From Jannaschia sp. M317 (GTDB lineage: Bacteria; Pseudomonadota; Alphaproteobacteria; Rhodobacterales; Rhodobacteraceae), in contig NZ_CP081155.1 of NCBI RefSeq assembly GCF_025141175.1, positions 766,001 through 830,000 of the forward strand: a stretch of 64,000 nucleotides of DNA. Reading direction: 5' to 3'. Within the stretch, counting starts at the first letter, position 1. Each line of letters begins with the position of its first letter. Shown in pieces: positions 25,328 to 34,477 of this stretch. Below the pieces are notes generated by a model, which did not search any database, was not told where the DNA came from, and saw only the letters and a program-made list of their open reading frames with translations. Both the position numbers and the translations under genes were made by a program.

Positions 25328-26172
25328 TCGTCCTTGATGATATGCACCGTGCGGTTCGGAAACGGGATCTCGACGCCCGCCGCATCCAGCGCGATCTTGA
25401 CGTCGCGGTTCATGTCCTTGCTGTAGCCGAAGAAATCTTCTCGCTTGACCCAGGCGCGGGCCAGGAAATCCACCGAAGAGGCACCCAATTCCGTCACCTT
25501 CACGGTGGGTGCCGGGTCAGCCAGAAACCGCGGGTCCGACATGAGCGTGTCGAGGATCACCTTCTCGACCAGATGCAGATCGGCATTGTAGCCGACCCCG
25601 AACGTCCATTCCGCCTGCCGCGTCGGATAGGCGGAAAAGTTGGTGATCGTGTTGCCCCAAACCTCGGAGTTGGGAATGATGATCTGCACGTTACCGACGC
25701 TGGCCAGTTCGGTGAAATTCAGGTTGATCGACTTCACCGTCCCGCTTTCACCGTTGATGGTGACGAAATCGCCCAGCTTGATGGGCCGGAAAAAGATCAG
25801 CATCACGCCCGCCGCGACGTTCGACAGGGTGCCCTGCAAGGCCAGGCCGATGGCCAGACCGGCGGCACCGATGACGGCCACCAGTGACGTCGTCTGAATG
25901 CCGAAGGTGCTCATCACGATCAGGACCGACAGGCCGATCACGACGTAGCGCGCGATGTTCGACAGGAAGTCGAACAGCGTCTGGTCCAGCCGCTTGTGCC
26001 GTTCCGCCACCGCGCGGATGCGACGGCTGACCCAACCCGCGATGATGAACCCGAGGAACAGGACCACCACGGCAGCCAGCAGATCGCCCACCAGCGCCGC
26101 CAGGAAATCGAAGGAAATGAAATCGCCCAGCGTGCGCCCGGCATAGATCTCGGTGGAAAGCAGTTCGTTCAT
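25324..26172 (-). CDS. Small-conductance mechanosensitive channel (MscS family)
   Basis: A 282-residue channel protein with three N-terminal membrane helices. The pore helix region GAAGLAIGLALQGTLSNVAAGVMLIFF (shown as A/G pattern at about 115-141) and RPIKLGDFVTINGESGTVKSI then IIIPNSEVWGNTITNFS are the classic MscS pore and beta-domain blocks. It opens on membrane tension to release solutes in osmotic downshock. The start MNELLSTEIYAG is one base from the end of the upstream phhB gene, so the two are probably co-transcribed. Confidence 0.93.
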   Translation of the reverse strand: MNELLSTEIYAGRTLGDFISFDFLAALVGDLLAAVVVLFLGFIIAGWVSRRIRAVAERHKRLDQTLFDFLSNIARYVVIGLSVLIVMSTFGIQTTSLVAVIGAAGLAIGLALQGTLSNVAAGVMLIFFRPIKLGDFVTINGESGTVKSINLNFTELASVGNVQIIIPNSEVWGNTITNFSAYPTRQAEWTFGVGYNADLHLVEKVILDTLMSDPRFLADPAPTVKVTELGASSVDFLARAWVKREDFFGYSKDMNRDVKIALDAAGVEIPFPNRTVHIIKDD

Positions 26173-26173
26173 G

Positions 26174-26413
26174 TCAGGCCAGTTCGTTGATCGCCCGAGC
26201 AAGCGCCCGGTCCTTGTCCGTCAGGCCCCCCGCATCGTGGGTCGTCAGGCGAATGTCCACCCGGTTCCAGACATTCGACCAGTCCGGATGATGGTCCGCC
26301 GCCTCGGCGGCCAGCGCCACGCGCGTCATGAAGCCCCAGGCCTCGGAGAAATCCTTGAACCGGAACCGGCGCTCCAGTCCGCCGTCCCGTTCCGTCCATC
26401 CGTCCGGGATCAT
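26174..26413 (-). CDS. phhB: 4a-hydroxytetrahydrobiopterin dehydratase (PCD)
   Basis: A 79-residue pterin-4a-carbinolamine dehydratase, shorter than the roughly 95-residue norm because the N-terminal helix is trimmed. The active-site block [20 protein letters not shown] (about 41-60) and [14 protein letters not shown] are intact. It recycles the pterin cofactor of aromatic amino acid hydroxylases; no such hydroxylase is seen nearby. The ATG overlaps the stop of the FemAB-like gene as ATGA. Confidence 0.9.
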   Translation of the reverse strand: MIPDGWTERDGGLERRFRFKDFSEAWGFMTRVALAAEAADHHPDWSNVWNRVDIRLTTHDAGGLTDKDRALARAINELA

Positions 26414-27597
26414 TCCTGTTCCTCCACCTTGTCGCGTCTGAACGGGCCGTAGGCGGTCAGCACCTCGATATCTTCCTCGATGGCGCGGGCTTCGGCCTCC
26501 AGGAACTGGGCTACGGCGCGGGCAAAGCCCTCGTTCGGGATGTGATGCAGGGAATGGCAGGTGACGGGCAGATAGCCGCGCGCCAGTTTGTGGTCGCCCT
26601 GCGCGCCCGCCTCCACCCGACCCAGACCGCGAGCGATGGCGTGGTCGATGGCCTGATAATAGCACAGCTCGAAATGCAGCATCGGGTGATGTTCGGTGCA
26701 GCCCCAGTAGCGGCCATAGAGCACATCGCGCCCGATGAAGTTCAATGCACCCGCCACCGGCACCCCGTCGCGTTCCGCCAGCACCAGCAGGACATCGTCG
26801 CGCATGTCGCGTTGCACCAGGTCAAAGAACTGGCGCGTCAGATAGGGCGACCCCCATTTGCGCGCGCCCGTGTCCTGATAGAACCGCCAGAAGGCATCCC
26901 AATGCTCGGGCCGCAGGCTGTCGCCGGTGTAGCTGCGGATGTCTCCGCCAAAGCCCTGCGCCTGCGCCCGTTCCTTGCGGATGGTCTTGCGCTTGCGACT
27001 GCTCAGCGCGGCGAGGAAATCGTCGAAACCGGCGTAGCCGTCGTTGAACCAGTGATACTGCTGGCTGGACCGCGCCATCAGGCCCAGGTCCGCGCCCACC
27101 TCCCGCTCCGCCTCGGTGCAGAACGTGATGTGCAACGATGACAGGTCGTTCTGTTCGGTCAGTTGCACCGCCCCCTGGATCAGGGCCTGGATGCCCACCT
27201 CCTCCTGCCCCGGTCGCAACAGGAACCGCCGCCCGGACGCGGGGGTGAAGGGCACGGCCATCTGCAGCTTCGGATAGTAATTGCCCCCCGCCCGTTCCCA
27301 GGCATGGGCCCAGTTGTGATCGAAGATGTATTCGCCCTGGCTGTGCCCCTTGGCATAAAGCGGCGCGCAGGCGATCACCTGTCCGCCTGCCCGCGCGATC
27401 AGGTATTGCGGCTGCCAGCCGCTGCCCGGCCCGACCGACCCGCTTTCTTCCAGCGCGCGCAAGAACCGATGGGTTGTGAATGGATCGGCAGGCGGGCCGC
27501 CGTCCGCCGCCTCGGGGCAGGCGCAGGCGTCCCAGTCTGCGGCGTCGATCTGCGCCAGTGACGGCAGCACCGTGATTTCGATGGAGGTGTCAGTCAT
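26410..27597 (-). CDS. FemAB/GNAT-like protein (DUF482)
   Basis: A 395-residue protein. [37 protein letters not shown] (spread over about 62-98), [41 protein letters not shown] and [27 protein letters not shown] match the peptidogalycan biosynthesis/recognition family (DUF482), related in fold to FemAB aminoacyl transferases and GNAT enzymes. The true substrate in bacteria is unknown. The gene starts a minus-strand run with phhB and the MscS channel. Confidence 0.85.
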   Translation of the reverse strand: MTDTSIEITVLPSLAQIDAADWDACACPEAADGGPPADPFTTHRFLRALEESGSVGPGSGWQPQYLIARAGGQVIACAPLYAKGHSQGEYIFDHNWAHAWERAGGNYYPKLQMAVPFTPASGRRFLLRPGQEEVGIQALIQGAVQLTEQNDLSSLHITFCTEAEREVGADLGLMARSSQQYHWFNDGYAGFDDFLAALSSRKRKTIRKERAQAQGFGGDIRSYTGDSLRPEHWDAFWRFYQDTGARKWGSPYLTRQFFDLVQRDMRDDVLLVLAERDGVPVAGALNFIGRDVLYGRYWGCTEHHPMLHFELCYYQAIDHAIARGLGRVEAGAQGDHKLARGYLPVTCHSLHHIPNEGFARAVAQFLEAEARAIEEDIEVLTAYGPFRRDKVEEQE

Positions 27598-27622
27598 TGT
27601 CCTGATCTGGGGTCGCGGGCGG

Positions 27623-28378
27623 TCAGGGCAAGTAGCCTTCGAAGGTCACGGTGTCGGCGATTTGCCGCGCCTGTGCCTCTTGCGCCCTTGATCGGACCGT
27701 CCAGCACAGAACGGGCAGGCCGGCGCGTTTGATTTCTGCCACCCGTGGCATCGTCAGGGCCGCGACCTCATGGCTGATGAACCCGGCTGCGACCCGGTCC
27801 AGGTCTGGGATTTCGCGCAGGTGCGTTCGGGTTGTCTCGGACAGGTCGGGCCAATGCCGCGCCTCATAGGCCGATGTGACCAGCCCCCGCGCACGCGACG
27901 GGCACAGCCGGGCCAGCGCGGCCACCGAATGCGGATTGAAGGACATCAGCGCGACATCCCCGGCGTACCCGTCCAGGGCCCGCGCCACATCGCGTTCAAG
28001 ACGCCCCACGTCCGGCCCCATGTCGCCGTCCTGATCCTTGATCTCGATCAGCAACGGGACTTGTCCGGCGACCAGGGTCAGCACCTTATCCAGCGTTGGA
28101 ATCCCTTCGCGGCCACCGGTCAAAGGCAGCGCGGACAGCTCTGCCTTAGGGCGTGCGGCGATCGGACCGGTCGCAGCGGTCAGCCTGTCCAGGGTGTCAT
28201 CGTGAAACACCATGGCCGTGCCCTCGGCCGAGGGCTGGACGTCCAGCTCGATCCCGACACCCAGCGCAATCGCCGCCCGGAACGCCGCGAGAGAGTTCTC
28301 GGGCCGCCCGTCCGCGCGGTCGTGCAGGCCACGATGGGCGATGGGTCCGGCCAGAAAGCTGTCGGGCAGGCGGGTCAT
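27623..28378 (-). CDS. Glycerophosphodiester phosphodiesterase family protein
   Basis: A 251-residue TIM-barrel hydrolase that releases glycerol-3-phosphate from phospholipid head-group diesters. AHRGLHDRADGRPENSLAAF (about 14-33) holds the catalytic His and metal-binding Glu, GIELDVQPSAEG the E-x-D pair and MVFHDDTLDRLT the second His. LLIEIKDQ provides the metal Glu. No signal peptide is visible, so it is probably cytoplasmic. The start overlaps the stop of the RidA gene by four bases. Confidence 0.88.
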   Translation of the reverse strand: MTRLPDSFLAGPIAHRGLHDRADGRPENSLAAFRAAIALGVGIELDVQPSAEGTAMVFHDDTLDRLTAATGPIAARPKAELSALPLTGGREGIPTLDKVLTLVAGQVPLLIEIKDQDGDMGPDVGRLERDVARALDGYAGDVALMSFNPHSVAALARLCPSRARGLVTSAYEARHWPDLSETTRTHLREIPDLDRVAAGFISHEVAALTMPRVAEIKRAGLPVLCWTVRSRAQEAQARQIADTVTFEGYLP

Positions 28379-28833
28379 TTCAGGCGAAAGATGCCCTCGA
28401 TTTCCACCATGACCCCAAACGGCAGCGAAGCGGCGGACACGGCAGACCGGCTGTGTTTACCCGCATCGCCCAAGGCCTCGGCCAACAGGTCCGAGGCACC
28501 GTTGATCACCTTGGGCTGATCGTGGAAGTCAGCGGTCGAATTGACGAAACCGGTCAGCTTCACGACCTGGTCCAAACGCTCCAGATCCCCGCCGCAGGCC
28601 GCCTTCACCTGCGCCAGCAGGCTGATCGCGCAGGCCCTGGCCGCGGCCACGCCCTGCTCCAACGAGGCATCCGCCCCCAGGGTGCCGACCATCATCCCGT
28701 CCGGCCCCGCGCTGATCTGACCGGAGACGAACAAAAGGTCGCCGGACCGCACGAAGGGCACATAGTTGGCCGCCGGTGCGGGCGCGTCGGGCAGGGTGAT
28801 CCCCATGGCGGAAAGGCGGTCGGTGAAGGACAT
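28375..28833 (-). CDS. RidA-family protein (reactive imine deaminase)
   Basis: A 152-residue member of the YjgF/YER057c/UK114 family, of the longer subgroup with MSFTDRLSAMGITLPDAPAPAANYVPFV at the N-terminus (given here in two blocks: residues 1-15 and 16-28). SGDLLFVSGQIS, VVKLTGFVNSTADFHDQPKVINGAS and GKHSRSAVSAASLPFGVMVEIEGI are typical. Canonical RidA hydrolyses enamine/imine products of PLP dehydratases and has an arginine at the end (R105); here SRSAVSAASLPFGVMVEIE lies in that region, so activity on 2-aminoacrylate is plausible but unproven. Confidence 0.88.
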   Translation of the reverse strand: MSFTDRLSAMGITLPDAPAPAANYVPFVRSGDLLFVSGQISAGPDGMMVGTLGADASLEQGVAAARACAISLLAQVKAACGGDLERLDQVVKLTGFVNSTADFHDQPKVINGASDLLAEALGDAGKHSRSAVSAASLPFGVMVEIEGIFRLK

Positions 28834-28912
28834 GGTGCGGGCTCCTGGGCGAAATGTTGCCGCAGGCTGTCACGGTCGGGCGGAGAGGGCAATCGCGATT
28901 ACTGGCGAGGCA

Positions 28913-28985
28913 GGGCGGCGTGAACCCCGCCCTACGGGGGGCAGTCGGATGCCGTCTTCATCGTAGGGCGGGGTTCACGCCGCCC
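28913..28985. repeat. Palindromic intergenic repeat, full copy 2
   Basis: Arms 28913-28936 and 28962-28985 are perfect 24-base inverted repeats around a 25-base spacer. They match copy 1 at 13624-13684 except for one T/C change in the core (GGTTCACG here, GGTTTACG there) that is compensated on the other arm. It lies upstream of the RidA gene and downstream of the hlyD-like gene, inside a 257-base gap. Confidence 0.85.
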
Positions 28986-28997
28986 CGGCCCGGCGCT

Positions 28998-29083
28998 GTC
29001 CTTCGGACCTTGCGACCTCCTGCCGGAGGCCGCGTTCGCGCCTTCACAGGCTCCGCCGGAGCCTGCGATCCAGCTTCGCTGGA
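28998..29083. repeat. Array of four short hairpins downstream of the secretion adaptor
   Basis: Four inverted repeats follow one another: GTCC-TTC-GGAC (28998-29008), CCTCC-TGCC-GGAGG (29016-29029), CAGGCTCCG-C-CGGAGCCTG (29047-29065) and TCCAGC-TTC-GCTGGA (29069-29083). They end seven bases before the stop of the HlyD-like gene. They probably stabilise or terminate that transcript. The open frame through them has no sign of being a gene. Confidence 0.7.
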
Positions 29084-29090
29084 CCGGCGC

Positions 29091-30464
29091 TCACCCCTCC
29101 CGGAAGGCCCGGTTGAAGTAGTCGGCGAGGGGCTTGATCAGGTAGCCCAGCGGTGTGCGGTCGTCGGTGCGGATATAGGCCTCGACGGGCATGCCAGGCA
29201 ACATGACCTGGCCGTTCAGCCGGTCAATCTCCCCCTCGTTCGGCAGGATCTCCGCGCGATAGTACGGCGCGCCCGTCGCCTCGTTGGTAAAGGCATCGGG
29301 CGACACCCGGATGACCGATCCGAAGATTTCGGGCGTGGTGCGCGCGTCGAAGGTCGGCATGCGCAGGGTCACCGGCTGTCCGGGATAGACCTGGTCGATA
29401 TGGATCGGATCCACCTGCGTCTGGATCACCAGGGCGCGATCCTGTGGGACAATGAACAGAACCGGCTCGGCGGGGCGGATCACACTGCGTTCCGCAAAGA
29501 CGGCAAGCCCGTAGACGACCCCGCCCACCGGGGCCGTGATCTCCATCCGGCTGAGCCGTTCCTGGACCGAGCGATATTGTTCCGCCAGTTCGACCTGGCG
29601 GAATTGCAGGTCGCGCAGTTGGCTGATGGCCTGTTCCCGCAGGCGCGTTTCCAGCTTCAGAACCTCCAGGTCGATCTCGATGGCGCGCCCTTCCAGTTCC
29701 GCGACGGCGGCGGTGAATTCACCCACCTGGCCCAACAGCCGCGCCTCTTCGCGTTGCAGCGACAACACCCGAGGGGCCTGGGCCAGGCCGCGTTCCAACA
29801 GGCTTTGCTGGGCCTCCAGCTCTTCGCGGATGAAACCCAGTTGCAGGTTCAGGGCCTCTTGCTGGGCGGTGATGCCATCGACCTGGTTGCCGATCTGCTC
29901 CTTGCGGCGGAGCAATTGCTCCGCCTCGCGGTCAGCGGCTTCCTGGCGGGTTTCGAACAGCCGTTCCTGTCCGTCCAACATGGACTGCACTTCGGGGTCC
30001 TCGGCGGCAGCCGCGCGCAGCGTGTCCGAAAAGGCGATCTCGGGCAGCAGATCCCGCTCCGCCTCGAAGCGGGACGACCGGGCCTCGATCTCGTGCAACT
30101 GGTCAAGCAGGATCTGCGCGTCCGATTGCACAAGCGTCCGGTCCAGCCGAAGCAGGACCTGGTCGGCCCCGACCACGTCGCCCTCGCGCACCAGGATATC
30201 GGTCACGACACCGCCGTCAGGGTGCTGGACGACTTGTCGATTGCTGTCGACCGCGATCTGCCCCTGGGAAATGATCGCCCCCGAAATATTGGCAAGGACT
30301 GCCCAGGATCCGAAGCCACCTAGCAGGATCAGCAAGCCGATCACCCCGATGACCAGCTGTCGCCGCGCCGTCCAGGCCTTGGCCGCCGCTTTGGCGGGGG
30401 GCACCGGTTTGGCCGGCGTGGCGGGCATCTGCGGTTTGGGCGGATGGGCGGGCATCTGGTTCAT
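29091..30464 (-). CDS. Type I secretion membrane-fusion protein (HlyD/AprE family)
   Basis: A 457-residue periplasmic adaptor anchored by one helix (about residues 36-58, VIGVIGLLILLGGFGSWAVL). ISQGQIAVDSNRQVVQHPDGGVVTDI and VREGDVVGADQVLLRLD form the first lipoyl half, a long coiled coil (about 120-290) follows, and ITAPVGGVVYGLAVF with GMPVEAYIRTDDRTPLGYLIKPL closes the beta-barrel, as in PrtE/AprE adaptors. It links the ABC exporter to a TolC-like outer-membrane channel. The ATG overlaps the stop of the ABC gene (ATGA). No TolC and no exported substrate gene are adjacent. Confidence 0.93.
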   Translation of the reverse strand: MNQMPAHPPKPQMPATPAKPVPPAKAAAKAWTARRQLVIGVIGLLILLGGFGSWAVLANISGAIISQGQIAVDSNRQVVQHPDGGVVTDILVREGDVVGADQVLLRLDRTLVQSDAQILLDQLHEIEARSSRFEAERDLLPEIAFSDTLRAAAAEDPEVQSMLDGQERLFETRQEAADREAEQLLRRKEQIGNQVDGITAQQEALNLQLGFIREELEAQQSLLERGLAQAPRVLSLQREEARLLGQVGEFTAAVAELEGRAIEIDLEVLKLETRLREQAISQLRDLQFRQVELAEQYRSVQERLSRMEITAPVGGVVYGLAVFAERSVIRPAEPVLFIVPQDRALVIQTQVDPIHIDQVYPGQPVTLRMPTFDARTTPEIFGSVIRVSPDAFTNEATGAPYYRAEILPNEGEIDRLNGQVMLPGMPVEAYIRTDDRTPLGYLIKPLADYFNRAFREG

Positions 30465-32206
30465 GACACGCCTCCGGGCGTCGGGTTGCGGGCCAGTTCC
30501 GCGTGGTTCTTGACCATCTTCTGCAGCACCTCTTCGCGCGGGCCAAAGGCGGTGCGCACCCCGTGTTCAAGCATCAGCAGCACCTCGCATTCCTGAATGG
30601 CGGCGGGGCGGTGGGCGATGATGATGACGGACTTGCCTTCGGACTTCATGCCCTTGATCGCGGTGTTGAGCGCGCGCGTCCCCTCATTGTCGAGGTTCGA
30701 ATTCGGCTCATCCAGAACCAGGATCACCGGGTCGCCATACATGGCGCGGGCCAGGCCGATCCGCTGGATCTGCCCGCCCGACAGCCGCCCGCCGACGGCG
30801 GACACGGGCGTGTCATAGCCCGCAGGCTGTTCCAGGATCATCTCGTGGGCGGCGGCCTTCTTGGCGGCCTCCACGATCTTGGCGGGGTCGGGGTCGATGG
30901 CAAGGCGGGCGATGTTCTCGGCGATGGTCCCGTCGAACAGGGTCACCGTTTGCGGCAGGTATCCGATGTAGCCGCCCAGCACGTCAGGATCGTATTGATC
31001 CAGCGTTGCACTATCGAGGCGCATCTTGCCGCCCGCCGGGTTCCAGACCCCGGTGACGGCCTTGGCCAATGTCGTCTTGCCCGCACCCGACGGCCCGATG
31101 ACGCCCATCGCCTGACCGGGTTTCAGGATGAACGTCACCGCCCGCAGACTGGCCTGTTGGGCCCCCGGCGGCACGATGGTGACGTTTTCGGCGGTCAGCA
31201 GGGCCTGCGGCCGCGGCAGCGGCGTGCGGGGCGTTGTCGGCGGCACCGCCTCCAGCAATTCCAGCACCGACTGCCGCCCCTTGCGTGCGCCGTGCACCAA
31301 TTGCCATTGGCCGATCACCATCTCGATCGGGGCCAGCGCGCGCCCCATCAGGATCGAGCCCGCGATCATCGCGCCCGCCGTCATCTGGTTTTGCAGGACC
31401 AGATAGGCCCCGAGGCCCAGCATCGCCGATTGCAGAAACAGCCGCAGCGTCTTGGTCGTGACCGTGAAAAACCCGGAACGGTCCGAGAACGCCATCGATT
31501 CCGTCAGCGACTTGCCCCGTGCCTGCATCCAGCGGTCGAACGCCGCACCGCGCATGCCCAGGCTCTGTACCAGCTCCGCCTCCGAGGCGAGCTGTTGGGC
31601 GGTCAGTTCTGCGCGCATGTTGGCCTGGTTGGCATCCGCCATCGGCCCGGAGGTCATCGCCTGGTTGAGCAGGGCCAGCGCCACCAGCACAAGGCCACCC
31701 CCCACCGCCAGGAACCCCAGCCAGGGGTGGAACAGGAAGATCGCGAACAAGAACAGCGGTGTCCACGGAATATCAAACAGCGCAAGAAACACCGGCGAAG
31801 ACAGCAGCCGCTGCACCGCCTCTACATCGCGCAGGGGGTTTCTGGTGCCGGCGCCGCCCGGACTGACAGCGGCGCGGCGCAGGTGGGCCTGAAACACGCG
31901 CCCGTCCAGGGCCGACTGGAACCGCGCGCCCACCCGGGCCATGACACGGCCACGGATGTGATCCATAACGCCCATCATCAAGAACAGAAAGGTCACCAGA
32001 ACCGACAGCGCCAGCAGCGTTTCTTCTGATCGGGATCCCAGCACGCGGTCATAGACCTGCAGCATGTAGATCGGCCCGGTCAGCATCAGGGCGTTCACCA
32101 CCATCGAAAAGATAAACACCATCACCAGCAGGCCGGTGCTGCGGCGACGAATATCGGTCAGTTCCGGCTGGCCTTGCCCCGGACGCACTGCCTGCGGTCG
32201 CTTCAT
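30461..32206 (-). CDS. Type I secretion ABC transporter (PrtD/AprD family)
   Basis: A 581-residue half-transporter with six membrane helices and a C-terminal ATPase. VVNALMLTGPIYMLQVYDRVL is the typical first-helix block. The ATPase shows Walker A GPSGAGKTTLAKAV (about 372-385), LSGGQIQRIGLARAMYG and Walker B VILVLDEPNSNLD. There is no N-terminal C39 peptidase domain, so substrates should carry a C-terminal secretion signal (RTX type). The start at 32206 is the ATG before KRPQAVRP; an in-frame TTG lies 22 codons upstream. It forms a two-gene operon with the adaptor. Confidence 0.93.
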   Translation of the reverse strand: MKRPQAVRPGQGQPELTDIRRRSTGLLVMVFIFSMVVNALMLTGPIYMLQVYDRVLGSRSEETLLALSVLVTFLFLMMGVMDHIRGRVMARVGARFQSALDGRVFQAHLRRAAVSPGGAGTRNPLRDVEAVQRLLSSPVFLALFDIPWTPLFLFAIFLFHPWLGFLAVGGGLVLVALALLNQAMTSGPMADANQANMRAELTAQQLASEAELVQSLGMRGAAFDRWMQARGKSLTESMAFSDRSGFFTVTTKTLRLFLQSAMLGLGAYLVLQNQMTAGAMIAGSILMGRALAPIEMVIGQWQLVHGARKGRQSVLELLEAVPPTTPRTPLPRPQALLTAENVTIVPPGAQQASLRAVTFILKPGQAMGVIGPSGAGKTTLAKAVTGVWNPAGGKMRLDSATLDQYDPDVLGGYIGYLPQTVTLFDGTIAENIARLAIDPDPAKIVEAAKKAAAHEMILEQPAGYDTPVSAVGGRLSGGQIQRIGLARAMYGDPVILVLDEPNSNLDNEGTRALNTAIKGMKSEGKSVIIIAHRPAAIQECEVLLMLEHGVRTAFGPREEVLQKMVKNHAELARNPTPGGVS

Positions 32207-32329
32207 GTCGGTCGGTCCCCCCGGGTGCGCCCGGTCAATACCGGGCGGCCTTCGAATATGTTCGCGCTTCAATACGCGGATCGTCCTATAACGCGGCCCG
32301 GGTTACCAGAGCCTTTGCCGCCCGAGGCA

Positions 32330-34477
32330 TCAGTTCCTGCGGAAGATTCCGCCCAGCACATCCATCAGGATACGTTCCGCCAGGTCCGGCGCGGGGGCGG
32401 GGTTGGAGGCGGGGGCCTGCGGTTGCGGTGCCGGAGCCACGGGTCTGCGCGCGGCGCGGACCGGATCGACCATCGGCAGGGGCGTGACGGGCAGGCCGTC
32501 GTGCACCCGTACCATCGTCTCGTGCCAGATCTCTGCGGGCAGGCCGCCGCCGGTCACCCCGGTCAGGGGCGTGTTGTCGTCATAGCCCATCCAGACGCCC
32601 GCGACATAGTCCCCCGTGAACCCCACGAACCAGGCGTCGCGGTAGCTGCTGGTCGTGCCGGTCTTGCCGGCCGCCGGACGTCCCGGCAGGGCGGCGCGGG
32701 TGCCGGTTCCGCGCTCGACGACCTGGCTCATCATATAGACCAGCTGGCGGGCGGCGTCTTCGGTGATGACCCGTTCGCCCAGCCCGCTTTCGTGATCCAG
32801 CAGGGATTGCGTCTCGCCGCGCAGCCGCAGCGATGTCAGCCCGTAAGGCGTGACACTGGTGCCGCCGTTCAGGATGCCCGCGTAGGCCCCGGTGATTTCC
32901 AACAGGCTCGATTCCGAGGCCCCCAGGGCCAGGGCCGGACCGGCGGCCAGATCGCTTTCGATGCCGAAGTCGGTCGCGACCTTGCGCACGATGTCGCGGC
33001 CCACGTTTTCCGACAGGCGCACGGCGGCCGTATTGAGCGACCGCGTCAGCGCCTCGGTCAGGGTCACCTCGCCATAGAACTTCTTGTCGTAGTTTTCGGG
33101 GGCGTAGATGCCGGATCCCGGTACCTGGATCTGCAACGGCCCGTCGAACACCCGGTCGTCGAACCGCCACCCCAGATCCAGTGCCGCGGCATAGACAAAG
33201 GGTTTGAAGCTGGACCCGGTTTGACGCACCGCCTGCACTGCGCGGTTGAATTGCCCGGCGCCGCGCGTGTTGCGCCCGCCAACCATGGCGCGCACGGCAC
33301 CGTCCGCGCTCATGACGACGATGGCGGCCTGTGCTTCGGATCCTTCGCGCACCTTGGTGTCGAACACATGGTTCAGCGCCTCTTCGGCGGCGCGCTGGAT
33401 GCCCTTGTCCAGCGTGGTGCGCATGATGACGTCTTCGGTGGTGTCCTTGGTCAGAAAGTCGGGGCCGGTCCCCATCACCCAATCCGCGAAATAGCCGCCG
33501 GTGTCCTGGCGCGCGGCCGACGACAACGTGGCAGGCGACTCCAGCGCCTGTTGGTACGCGGCCGTGCTCAGATAGCCCTGCTCGTTCATCAGCCGCAGAA
33601 CGGTCGCCGCCCGGTCCTGGGCCCGTTTCAGATTCGAGGTGGGGGCGTAATAGCTGGGCGCGGGCAGCAGCCCGGACAGCATGGCCGCCTGCGCGGGGTT
33701 CACCTGCGACACCGAGGTGCCGAAATACCGCTCGCTTGCCGCCGCGAAGCCCCGCGCGCCCGCGCCAAGGTAGGCCCGGTTGAGATAGATCGCCAGGATC
33801 TCGTCCTTGGAGAATTTCAGCTCCAGCGCCAGAGCATAGGGGATTTCCTTGACCTTGCGCCAGACGCTGCCGGCGCGGCAGTCGGCCTCGAACTCGGCCT
33901 CGCTTTGCCCCAGGGTCGGGTCGTAGTCGGTGCCCAGACACAGAAGCTTGGCGACCTGCTGCGTGATCGTCGATCCGCCGCCGCCGGAAAACGGTCCGCG
34001 ACCGGCCTGCATGTTTGTGCGCATGGCCCCCGCGATGCCGCGCGGGCTGACGCCCAGATGGCGATAGAACCGCTTGTCTTCGCTGGCGACGACCGCGTTG
34101 CGCAGATGTTCGGACACGCTTTCGGTGGTGATCAGCCCGCCGTAGTTTTCGCCCCGCCAGGCATAGACCGCGCCCGAGCGGTCCTGCAGCGTGACCGACC
34201 CCCGCGCGCGCCCATCTGCCAGCGACGCCATGTCGGGGATACGGGCCAGGTTATAGGCAACCGCCACGCCCAGGATCAGGGCCAGCACCGCCGCGCCGCG
34301 CCAGGCCAGCGCCCAGGTGACGCGCAGCAGGAAGGTAAAGGGCCAGATCAGCCAGCCCAGCAGACCCCGCTTGCGCGGTGCGCGCGGTGCGGGTTTCTTT
34401 TTGGCCGGGGCCCGGCGGGGGGCTGCGGCTTTGCTGCGACGGTCCGCGACGAGGCGGGACTTGCCGGATTTCGCCAT
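32330..34477 (-). CDS. Class A penicillin-binding protein (PBP1A family)
   Basis: A 715-residue bifunctional peptidoglycan synthase: basic cytoplasmic tail (1-38), one membrane helix (about 60-75), glycosyltransferase domain with EDKRFYRHLG (E133) and GGGSTITQQVAKLL (about 166-179), and a transpeptidase domain with SSFK (S422, nucleophile), SLN (480-482) and KTGTT (605-609). Between the QQVAKLL and RKVKE blocks there is an insert of about 18 residues compared with E. coli PBP1A, with C180 and C200. The C-terminal tail is Pro/Ala-rich. It is divergent from glnK and upstream of the type I secretion genes but separated by 123 bases. Confidence 0.95.
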   Translation of the reverse strand: MAKSGKSRLVADRRSKAAAPRRAPAKKKPAPRAPRKRGLLGWLIWPFTFLLRVTWALAWRGAAVLALILGVAVAYNLARIPDMASLADGRARGSVTLQDRSGAVYAWRGENYGGLITTESVSEHLRNAVVASEDKRFYRHLGVSPRGIAGAMRTNMQAGRGPFSGGGGSTITQQVAKLLCLGTDYDPTLGQSEAEFEADCRAGSVWRKVKEIPYALALELKFSKDEILAIYLNRAYLGAGARGFAAASERYFGTSVSQVNPAQAAMLSGLLPAPSYYAPTSNLKRAQDRAATVLRLMNEQGYLSTAAYQQALESPATLSSAARQDTGGYFADWVMGTGPDFLTKDTTEDVIMRTTLDKGIQRAAEEALNHVFDTKVREGSEAQAAIVVMSADGAVRAMVGGRNTRGAGQFNRAVQAVRQTGSSFKPFVYAAALDLGWRFDDRVFDGPLQIQVPGSGIYAPENYDKKFYGEVTLTEALTRSLNTAAVRLSENVGRDIVRKVATDFGIESDLAAGPALALGASESSLLEITGAYAGILNGGTSVTPYGLTSLRLRGETQSLLDHESGLGERVITEDAARQLVYMMSQVVERGTGTRAALPGRPAAGKTGTTSSYRDAWFVGFTGDYVAGVWMGYDDNTPLTGVTGGGLPAEIWHETMVRVHDGLPVTPLPMVDPVRAARRPVAPAPQPQAPASNPAPAPDLAERILMDVLGGIFRRN

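Noticed and set aside
28854..30323. Long open frame (489 codons) on the plus strand
   Set aside because: It is antisense to the HlyD-like gene and runs through palindromic repeats. Long antisense frames are expected in DNA of this GC content and no domain is visible in it.
30503..32029. Long open frame (508 codons) opposite the type I ABC gene
   Set aside because: The product is low-complexity Arg/Gly/His-rich and antisense to a clear ABC transporter.
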